Shown one piece after another: positions 8,739-13,173 of a stretch of 13,173 nucleotides of DNA. Location of the stretch: positions 1 through 13,173 of the forward strand of contig QLUI01000016.1 of NCBI GenBank assembly GCA_018725345.1, read 5' to 3'. The notes beneath the pieces were generated by a model that worked only from the letters and a program-made list of their open reading frames with translations, searched no databases and was not told the origin of the DNA. The position numbers and the translations under genes were made by a program. Source of the stretch: Bacillota bacterium. GTDB taxonomy: Bacteria; Bacillota; Dethiobacteria; Dethiobacterales; Dethiobacteraceae. Each line of letters starts with the position of its first letter. Within the stretch, counting starts at the first letter, position 1.

Positions 8739-8768
8739 AATCAGGTGGAGTAGACTCTCCACCTGATT
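8739..8768. repeat. Strong stem-loop B in the purE-purB gap
   Basis: Perfect 12-base inverted repeat: AATCAGGTGGAG at 8739-8750 and CTCCACCTGATT at 8757-8768, with a 6-base loop. It shares the AGGTGG/CCACCT core with stem-loop A 8 bases away, so alternative pairing between A and B is possible. On the minus strand (the operon direction) it is followed by AAAAATT rather than a T run, so it is not a classical intrinsic terminator for purE; an RNA-stability or processing element, or the end of a mobile element, is equally possible. Confidence 0.85.
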
Positions 8769-8775
8769 CACCGAT

Positions 8776-8794
8776 GTTTAAGCTTTGCTTAAAC
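8776..8794. repeat. Stem-loop C overlapping the purE stop codon
   Basis: Perfect 8-base inverted repeat, GTTTAAGC at 8776-8783 and GCTTAAAC at 8787-8794, with a 3-base loop. Its right arm contains the last Val codon and the TAA stop of purE. It begins 7 bases after stem-loop B, so three hairpins occupy about 90 bases. Confidence 0.8.
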
Positions 8795-9343
8795 GAGTTC
8801 ACTTTCACTACCGACTGTTTCCAGCGTTTTAGCAAGATAAACTTGCCATCCTTCTTCTTCTAAAACAGTAGCTTTCTCTTCCACCATCCGGCATAAATTC
8901 TTTTTGTACGCAACCATTTTCGTCAACAGTCTTCTATCGGCAACCGCCAGAATCTGAACTGCCAAAAGACCGGCATTCTTGCCACCGTTAATAGCTACCG
9001 CAGCCACAGGCACCCCGGGAGGCATCTGCACGATGGAGTAGAGGGAGTCGACTCCGCCTAAGCTTACTGTTTTTACAGGCACACCAATCACAGGCAGCTC
9101 GGTGATAGCCGCAACCATCCCCGGCAGATGCGCAGCACCGCCGGCGCCGGCCACGATCACTTTCAATCCACGCGCCGCCGCTTCCTCGGCATAGCGAAAA
9201 AGCCGCTCCGGAGTGCGGTGGGCTGAAACCACCGTTAACTCATAGGGCACACCAAATTCTATTAGTATTTCTGCCGCCCCGCTCATTACAGAAAGATCAG
9301 AATCGCTGCCCATAATAATTCCTACCGTCGGTTCTTCCGCCAC
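8789..9343 (-). CDS. purE: N5-carboxyaminoimidazole ribonucleotide mutase PurE (class I)
   Basis: Converts N5-CAIR made by PurK into CAIR (second half of step 6); cytosolic, normally an octamer. Motifs: GSDSDLSVM at 12-20, SAHRTPER at 40-47 with H42 (the family's catalytic His), and AGAGGAAHLPGM near 66-77. The neighbouring purK supports the class I (mutase) assignment rather than the CO2-using class II. At 184 residues it is longer than the usual 160-170; the extra C-terminus (from about VEEKATVLEEEGWQVYLAK onward) ends ESELV, with the stop inside stem-loop C. Start is GTG at 9343, with GGAGGGG about 7 bases upstream inside the end of purK; the gap to purK is three bases. Confidence 0.97.
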   Translation of the reverse strand: MAEEPTVGIIMGSDSDLSVMSGAAEILIEFGVPYELTVVSAHRTPERLFRYAEEAAARGLKVIVAGAGGAAHLPGMVAAITELPVIGVPVKTVSLGGVDSLYSIVQMPPGVPVAAVAINGGKNAGLLAVQILAVADRRLLTKMVAYKKNLCRMVEEKATVLEEEGWQVYLAKTLETVGSESELV

Positions 9344-9346
9344 CCC

Positions 9347-10522
9347 CTACCCCTCCTCCTTGTCGGCCACCACCCGCAAATGCGCTGCCGCCTCCTCCGC
9401 GAGCTGAATCGCTTCGTCCAAGGTGGCAGCAGTCACAGTAAAGTGACCCATTTTCCGTTTTGGCGCTGTCTTTATCTTACCATAAAAATGCAAATGTACA
9501 CCAGGCAAAGCAAGCGCTTCTAAACAGCCTTCCAGGACGGCACATCCTTGCTGTCCTTCCTCACCCAGCAGATTAACCATCACCGCCGGGGATAAAAGAG
9601 AAACATCTCCCAGAGGCAAGCCGCTAATGGCGCGTACCTGCTGTTCAAACTGAGATGTCATACACGCCTCAATAGTATAGTGGCCGGAATTATGCGGCCG
9701 AGGTGCCACTTCATTTACCAAAACAGTTCCATCCAAAGTAACAAACATCTCCACACAAAATACACCTACGCCGCCAAAGAGAGTCATTACCTTTTCGGCA
9801 ACCGTTTGCGCACGAGCCGCTACAGCGGGAGAAACCCTCGCCGGCACCATGCTCCGACGCAAAATACTGTCCTGATGTTCATTTTCGCTAAGCTGGTAAC
9901 TGCGAACAACTCCATCAATGCTTCTGGCAACCATCATAGAAATCTCACAAGCAAAAGGGACAAATTGTTCAGCAAGCAGATCAGCAGAACCTAACTCCAC
10001 CAGCGCTCCCGGCAAATCGTTCTCATGGGCTATCAGCACATTACCTTTACCGTCATATCCGCCGGTAGATGCTTTCAGAAAAAAAGGATAGCCAAACAGC
10101 TGCCCGGCACTGCGGGCAGCTGTTTGGTCCTGCACCGCCAAAAACGGGGCTACCGGAATATTTTCCTTTAACAAAGCTTCTTTCTGCTTTCTCTTATTTT
10201 GAATGACACGCAAAATTTGCGGCGCGGGGTGAACCGGCTGCCCTCCTTCTTCCAAGGCAATCAGCGCCACGCTGTCAATATGTTCAAACTCATAGGTTAC
10301 CACATCTGCCTCTAGGGCTAGACGCCGGATGGCTTCTCCGTCGGTGAAAGCAGCCACTATTTGACGGTCTGCCACTTGACCAGCCGGGCTTCCCGGCGTA
10401 GGATCAAGCACTGTAACATGAAAGCCAAACTGTTTAGCGGCGGAAGTCATCATCTTCCCCAACTGCCCGCCACCCACCACCGCAATCCGAAAAGGTGGTT
10501 TTTGTTTAATTCGCGTCAGCAT
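9347..10522 (-). CDS. purK: N5-carboxyaminoimidazole ribonucleotide synthase PurK
   Basis: ATP-grasp enzyme that carboxylates AIR with bicarbonate and ATP, giving N5-CAIR (first half of step 6); cytosolic. 391 residues from the chosen start, within the family range. The N-terminal nucleotide-binding fold reads VVGGGQLGKMM, followed by VTVLDPTPGSPAGQVAD; the ATP-grasp lid has FLKASTGGYDGKGN; the substrate region has VNEVAPRPHNSGHYTIEA. I chose the ATG at 10522 because GAGGTG lies 8 bases upstream; the in-frame GTG at 10528 is only two bases from that site. In this operon purK precedes purE, the reverse of the common E-K order. It is the first intact gene after the permease remnant. Confidence 0.97.
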   Translation of the reverse strand: MLTRIKQKPPFRIAVVGGGQLGKMMTSAAKQFGFHVTVLDPTPGSPAGQVADRQIVAAFTDGEAIRRLALEADVVTYEFEHIDSVALIALEEGGQPVHPAPQILRVIQNKRKQKEALLKENIPVAPFLAVQDQTAARSAGQLFGYPFFLKASTGGYDGKGNVLIAHENDLPGALVELGSADLLAEQFVPFACEISMMVARSIDGVVRSYQLSENEHQDSILRRSMVPARVSPAVAARAQTVAEKVMTLFGGVGVFCVEMFVTLDGTVLVNEVAPRPHNSGHYTIEACMTSQFEQQVRAISGLPLGDVSLLSPAVMVNLLGEEGQQGCAVLEGCLEALALPGVHLHFYGKIKTAPKRKMGHFTVTAATLDEAIQLAEEAAAHLRVVADKEEG

Positions 10523-10550
10523 CAGCACAACACCTCATTTAGGGAAGGAG

Positions 10551-10568
10551 GGGAGCCGCTTGGCTCCC
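10551..10568. repeat. GC-rich stem-loop in the purK leader
   Basis: Perfect 7-base inverted repeat GGGAGCC (10551-10557) and GGCTCCC (10562-10568) with a 4-base loop, about 29 bases upstream of the purK start. On the minus strand it is followed by a C-rich run and not by T residues, so it is a poor terminator; an mRNA-stability or attenuation role is only a possibility. Confidence 0.6.
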
Positions 10569-10592
10569 ATCCAACATACTGCCTTGTTTTCT

Positions 10593-10618
10593 GCCCTCAT
10601 TCTAGCCTTATAGAGGGC
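10593..10618. repeat. Second stem-loop between permease remnant and purK
   Basis: GCCCTC (10593-10598) pairs with GAGGGC (10613-10618) around a 14-base loop. It lies just after the permease stop in the operon direction and has no T tract. It is weak; it might be the remnant of the permease 3' untranslated structure. Confidence 0.4.
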
Positions 10619-10634
10619 ATGCGCGTTTAGTTAC

Positions 10635-11050
10635 TTAATCTTCCTTTGCTCGGCCGGAAGCCACTTTAACGATAGGATAAGCCAGAAAAGCGGCAACAAT
10701 TCCATGTGCGATGGAAAATGCAAACGGCATGGCGGCGATAGTCAAAAAAGCTGGAAAAGCCTCTGTAAAATCTTCAAAATCAATTCCTGTAACTGCACCC
10801 ATCATCAGCACACCCACAATTACGAGGGCAGGAGCGGTGGCTGCGATTGAGTTTGCGGCAAGAGGCGTAAAGAAGAAGAGGCCAAGAGGAATAGCAGTCC
10901 CGTCACAACAGCCGGTAGGCCGGTACGACCGCCCTCGGCGATCCCGGCAGTTGACTCAACGTAGGTAGTAACCGTACTTGTACCTAACATGGCACCACCT
11001 ACAGTACCAATTTATCCGGTGTCAAAAACAATATGGCTGCCAAGGATGAC
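10635..11050 (-). pseudogene. Remnant of an AzgA/PbuG-type purine (hypoxanthine/guanine) permease
   Basis: C-terminal remains of an NCS2-family AzgA/PbuG-like membrane permease. In one frame the minus strand reads IGTVGGAMLGTSTVTTYVES and then TAGIAEGGRTGLPAVVTGLL; this motif block is characteristic of the family. Near 10870-10885 the frame shifts by one base and continues in another frame as FFTPLAANSIAATAPALVIV, then GVLMMGAVTGIDFEDFTEA, ending GRAKED. An in-frame TAA lies at 11014-11012 just before IGTVGG. The first two thirds of an expected roughly 430-residue protein are missing: upstream of IVFDT the sequence turns into an IS200-type leader. Three lesions (N-terminal deletion, stop, frameshift) make it non-functional. 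Position between guaA and purK suggests a former salvage importer co-expressed with the operon. The right boundary is approximate. Confidence 0.88.
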
Positions 11051-11051
11051 C

Positions 11052-11098
11052 TTCGAATGATTATTACTGTCTAATTCCATTGCTACACCGCTACTCAT
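11052..11098 (-). pseudogene. 5' stub of an IS200/IS605-type tnpA transposase
   Basis: The minus strand has ATG at 11080 starting MELDSNNHS, which I recognise as the typical N-terminus of a group of Bacillota IS200-type TnpA (Y1 HUH transposase) proteins. After about nine codons the similarity stops and the frame runs KVILGSHIVFDTG to the stop at 11014-11012, inside the permease remnant. A second in-frame ATG at 11098 lies upstream; both ATGs follow the same GGTGTAG heptamer. The HUH motif and catalytic Tyr are absent, so no active protein is made. The identification rests on a short match and on the promoter-and-hairpin leader just upstream. Confidence 0.6.
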
Positions 11099-11111
11099 GA
11101 CTACACCACTA

Positions 11112-11141
11112 ATTATATCATGTGAACACAAATAAGGGCAA
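11112..11141 (-). promoter_or_regulatory. Promoter of the tnpA remnant (extended -10)
   Basis: Minus-strand TATAAT at 11117-11112, preceded by TGA (an extended -10, TGnTATAAT), with TTGCCC at 11141-11136 as a candidate -35 at 18-base spacing. It would direct transcription leftward, through the tnpA stub and the permease remnant into purK, so it could in principle contribute to pur operon expression. Confidence 0.6.
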
Positions 11142-11153
11142 TACGTGAAGAGC

Positions 11154-11225
11154 AGGCAATTCATCTCTCGCCTTCGCTCTCACTAACGTGAGCAAGGTAG
11201 CTTAGAGGCGGGAGACTTCTTGCCT
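11154..11225 (-). mobile_element. Left-end hairpin of an IS200/IS605-type element
   Basis: Long imperfect inverted repeat. Outer arms AGGCAA (11154-11159) and TTGCCT (11220-11225) pair perfectly; then comes a 5/5 internal loop (on the minus strand GAAGT opposite ATGAA); then 9-base arms 11165-11173 and 11206-11214 with a single non-Watson-Crick pair; the 32-base apex contains CTCAC/GTGAG. On the minus strand it ends about 73 bases before the tnpA-like ATG. Position and design match the subterminal hairpins of the IS200/IS605 family, and the hairpin before tnpB at 13038-13079 has the same internal loop. The right end of this element is not found. Confidence 0.72.
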
Positions 11226-11396
11226 AAGATAGCTAAAACTAATTCTGAAGTCAGCGCTCTGAAATTAATCGTAACAAAACTAGAAACAGACCATAGCCAA
11301 AGAATTGTATCTCCCACCATCAGGGAAAAACTCATTTACACAAAATTCGGGATACTCCCTAAAAACCCTGAACGTATGGATTACAACACTTGTCTG
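11226..11396. other. Gap between guaA and the IS remnant, no recognised feature
   Basis: 171 bases downstream of guaA. I see no convincing gene on either strand. A plus-strand frame from 11220 runs through it into guaA as a shadow. On the minus strand, just after guaA, GGGA and TCCC form a four-base stem followed by an AT-rich stretch, too weak to call a terminator. At its lower edge is TATCTTA (minus strand, 11231-11225), shared with the tnpB leader. Confidence 0.5.
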
Positions 11397-12935
11397 TTAT
11401 TCCCACTCAATAGTAGAAGGCGGCTTCGATGTAATGTCGTAGACCATGCGATTCACGTGAGGCACCTCGTTAACTACCCTGTTAGAGATACGCTCTAACA
11501 CTTCCGGCGGAAAACGGTACCAGTCTGCCGTCATCCCATCGTGGCTGGTAACAGCGCGCAGAGCTATAGTGTAAGCATAAGTTCTGCAGTCACCCATTAC
11601 TCCCACGGAGCGAAAATCAGGCAGCACCGCAAAAGCTTGCCAGATTTCCCGGTAAAGCCCCGCTTTTTTAATCTCCTCTATGACAATGGCATCTGCTGCC
11701 TGCAAAATAGCAACTTTTTCGGGTGTTACTTCCCCGAGAACACGAATTGCCAAACCCGGGCCAGGAAAAGGATGGCGCCAGACTACATCTGAGGGCATTC
11801 CTAATTCTTCGCCCACTTTCCGCACCTCATCCTTAAACAGATGATTTAACGGTTCAATTAGTTTAAATTTCATATCCGCCGGCAATCCCCCCACATTATG
11901 GTGGGACTTAATTACGGCGGCGGTGGCAGTACCGCTTTCAATTACGTCGGTATAAAGAGTTCCCTGCACAAGATAATCAATTTTAGCAATTTTCGCCGCT
12001 TCACGCTCAAAGACGCGGATAAACTCGTTGCCGATAATTTTGCGCTTTTTCTCCGGATCACTTACCCCGGCCAGCTTAGTCAAAAATTCTTCCGCAGCGT
12101 CTACTTTAACGACTTTCATGTTAAACTGCTTAGAAAAAGTCGCCATCACCTGTTCTGCCTCGCCTTTCCTTAACAGACCGTGATCCACAAAAACGCAAGT
12201 CAGCCGATCACCGATGGCTTTATGCACCAGTACCGCGGCAACCGAAGAATCTACACCACCGGAAAGCCCGCAGACCACCTGTTCCTCACTCCCCACCACT
12301 TCACGGATTTGCCCCACAGTGGCTTCGATAAATGAGCCCATATTCCAGTCAGCAGCCAGCCCTACCACAGTAAAGAGAAAATTTTTCAGCATCTCCATTC
12401 CATGCGGTGTATGAATCACCTCCGGATGGAACTGAACGGCATAAAAACGTAGCTTGGGGTCTGCCATGGCAGCCACCGGCGTATTACTGGTGACGGCAGT
12501 TACAGTAAATCCCGAAGGCGCTACCTCCACAGAATCACTATGGCTCATCCACACCGTTTCCTCTCTTCCCAAGCCGGCAAAGAGATCTTCATCAGCCATG
12601 ACTGTCATTTCAGTTTTGCCATATTCGCGGCGATCTGCAGCCAGGACAACGCCGCCCAGATCTTTAGCTAATAATTGCATGCCGTAACAAATACCCAAAA
12701 TTGGCAAGCCCAACTGATATAGCTGCCGATCAACAGCCGGCGCTCCGGGACCATACACACTAAACGCTCCGCCGGAAAAAACGAGAGCATTGGGCTGTAA
12801 AGCCTTTATCTGCTCTAATGTTGCAGTATATGGCAGAATTTCACAATAAACATTCAATTCCCGAATCCGGCGCGCAATCAGTTGAGTATACTGACCGCCG
12901 AAATCCAGAATCAAGACTATTTCCCGTGTCAACAT
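11397..12935 (-). CDS. guaA: GMP synthase (glutamine-hydrolysing) GuaA
   Basis: Converts XMP to GMP using ATP and glutamine; cytosolic, the last step of guanine nucleotide synthesis. 512 residues, the normal length. The N-terminal class I glutaminase has C83 (LGICYGMQLLA) and H170/E172 (AVQFHPEV). The ATP pyrophosphatase domain has the P-loop SGGVDSS at 225-231 and LTCVFVDHGLLRKGE. The C-terminal dimerisation domain has HPFPGPGLAIRVLGEV and ends SKPPSTIEWE. One small oddity is SGGAFSVYGPGAP at 55-67, where the family more often has SGGP. The ATG at 12935 has GGGAGG upstream. It is the first gene of the cluster here and is separated from purK by the IS and permease debris. Confidence 0.98.
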   Translation of the reverse strand: MLTREIVLILDFGGQYTQLIARRIRELNVYCEILPYTATLEQIKALQPNALVFSGGAFSVYGPGAPAVDRQLYQLGLPILGICYGMQLLAKDLGGVVLAADRREYGKTEMTVMADEDLFAGLGREETVWMSHSDSVEVAPSGFTVTAVTSNTPVAAMADPKLRFYAVQFHPEVIHTPHGMEMLKNFLFTVVGLAADWNMGSFIEATVGQIREVVGSEEQVVCGLSGGVDSSVAAVLVHKAIGDRLTCVFVDHGLLRKGEAEQVMATFSKQFNMKVVKVDAAEEFLTKLAGVSDPEKKRKIIGNEFIRVFEREAAKIAKIDYLVQGTLYTDVIESGTATAAVIKSHHNVGGLPADMKFKLIEPLNHLFKDEVRKVGEELGMPSDVVWRHPFPGPGLAIRVLGEVTPEKVAILQAADAIVIEEIKKAGLYREIWQAFAVLPDFRSVGVMGDCRTYAYTIALRAVTSHDGMTADWYRFPPEVLERISNRVVNEVPHVNRMVYDITSKPPSTIEWE

Positions 12936-13031
12936 CTTCTAAGCCTCCCAGACTTTTCGAACTAAGCTTCGACAAAAAAAGCAATCCTCCTTCTTTCCTT
13001 GACTTTTAGACGTTAATTCGATAAATTTATC
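12936..13031. other. Upstream region of guaA
   Basis: Short leader between guaA and the tnpB element. On the minus strand it contains the guaA ribosome binding site (GGGAGG, 8 bases before ATG), a second orphan AAGGAGG about 55 bases further upstream followed by a T7 run, and a perfect 12-base palindrome GATAAATTTATC at 13020-13031 that abuts the mobile element. I see no convincing -35/-10 pair for guaA, no purine riboswitch and no PurR-type box. Confidence 0.5.
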
Positions 13032-13037
13032 TTACCC

Positions 13038-13079
13038 GCCGAGAAGACCCTCACTTCTGCAAGTGGGGGATGAATCGGC
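13038..13079 (+). mobile_element. Left-end hairpin of a TnpB-carrying IS605-type element
   Basis: Inverted repeat with outer arms GCCGA (13038-13042) and TCGGC (13075-13079), a 5/5 internal loop (GAAGA opposite ATGAA), and inner arms CCCTCACTT (13048-13056) and AAGTGGGGG (13061-13069) with one T-G pair and a 4-base loop. It ends 62 bases before the tnpB start. TATCTTA at 13029-13035 and a TTAC at 13032-13035 stand immediately 5' and may mark the element boundary or target site. The rest of the element lies beyond the window. Confidence 0.72.
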
Positions 13080-13082
13080 ATC

Positions 13083-13112
13083 TATACAAACGTCTGTTCT
13101 GTATGATATAAT
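13083..13112 (+). promoter_or_regulatory. Promoter of tnpB (extended -10)
   Basis: TATAAT at 13107-13112 is a perfect -10, preceded by TGA (TGnTATAAT extended -10). A weak -35, TATACA at 13083-13088, has 18-base spacing. The ten bases ATGATATAAT are identical to the promoter of the tnpA remnant on the other strand. Confidence 0.7.
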
Positions 13113-13141
13113 ACACCTAATCAGAAAGGCGGTGAATTCGA

Positions 13142-13173
13142 ATGCACAAAGCCTATAAATTCAGGCTCTACCC
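13142..13173 (+). CDS. TnpB-like (IS200/IS605 OrfB) RNA-guided nuclease, N-terminal start only
   Basis: Only 10 full codons plus part of an eleventh are present before the right edge: MHKAYKFRLYP. That beginning is highly characteristic of TnpB/OrfB proteins of the IS605 and IS1341 groups, the ancestors of Cas12 nucleases. Known family members are guided by a right-end RNA (omega RNA) and cut at the transposon-adjacent motif; neither the RuvC domain nor the guide RNA region is visible here. A ribosome binding site AAAGGCGGTG lies 7 bases upstream of the ATG. It is the only plus-strand gene. No tnpA lies between hairpin and tnpB, so the element may be a tnpB-only (IS1341-like) copy. The call rests on 11 residues and the leader. 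Confidence 0.75.
   Translation, partial: MHKAYKFRLY

Noticed and set aside
8700..8794. CRISPR repeats or an intrinsic terminator of purE
   Set aside because: The three palindromes are different from one another with no regular spacers, and there is no T tract after them in the operon direction.
10551..10618. Transcription terminator pair before purK
   Set aside because: Neither stem is followed by a U-rich tract on either strand; kept only as stem-loops.
10711..10968. Plus-strand open frame of 85 codons over the permease remnant
   Set aside because: It is antisense to clear permease-coding sequence and its composition (Lys/Arg/Pro-rich, no motif) is that of a shadow frame.
10529..11396. 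Purine riboswitch or PurR box upstream of purK or the permease
   Set aside because: I looked on both strands for the conserved purine-riboswitch core segments and for paired CCGAA-type boxes and found neither.
11220..11498. Plus-strand open frame of 92 codons downstream of guaA
   Set aside because: More than a third lies inside guaA on the other strand, there is no good ribosome binding site, and no recognisable motif in the translation; it begins inside the IS hairpin.
12936..13010. Leader peptide after the orphan AAGGAGG upstream of guaA
   Set aside because: The only nearby start, TTG, is two bases from the Shine-Dalgarno sequence and the frame runs into guaA out of frame with no family features.

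Overview
The window is a nearly complete de novo purine biosynthesis operon on the minus strand, read from right to left. Its type suggests a Gram-positive bacterium of the Bacillota, probably a clostridial or Peptococcaceae-like lineage. The reasons are the gene order (K-E-B-C-S-Q-L-F-M-N-H, close to the Bacillus subtilis E-K-B-C-S-Q-L-F-M-N-H-D order), the separate small PurS/PurQ/PurL subunits, a PurF of the iron-sulfur and propeptide type, purine-rich ribosome binding sites, frequent GTG and TTG starts, and IS200/IS605-type debris. The species cannot be named from this sequence alone.

Layout from the upstream (right) end: the first codons of a plus-strand TnpB-like (OrfB) protein with its leader (13032-13173); guaA, GMP synthase (11397-12935); a 171-base gap without a recognisable gene; the 5' end of an IS200-type element with a stub of tnpA (about 11052-11231), joined to a wrecked AzgA/PbuG-type purine permease gene (10635 to about 11050); a short gap with two stem-loops; purK and purE; a 135-base gap packed with three hairpins; then purB, purC, purS, purQ, purL, purF, purM, purN and the 5' part of purH, which runs off the left edge. 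From purC onward the genes are separated by very short gaps or overlap by 4 to 16 bases, which implies tight co-transcription and translational coupling. The one larger gap there is about 30 bases, before purN.

Together the genes supply these IMP pathway steps: PurF (step 1), PurN (3), PurS/Q/L (4), PurM (5), PurK plus PurE (6), PurC (7), PurB (8), PurH (9 and 10). PurD (step 2) is not in the window and may follow purH. GuaA makes GMP from XMP. The permease, which would have coupled salvage to synthesis, is inactivated by loss of its N-terminal part, an in-frame stop and a frameshift.

The most interesting signal is in the non-coding parts. The TnpB leader on the plus strand and the tnpA leader on the minus strand, about 1.9 kb apart, share one architecture: TATCTTA, an outer stem, a conserved 5/5 internal loop (GAAGW opposite ATGAA), an inner stem whose sequence differs, a TGTTC element, an extended -10 (ATGATATAAT) and then the start codon. 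A third, unrelated-looking hairpin cluster lies between purE and purB. No CRISPR array, tRNA, rRNA or purine riboswitch was seen.
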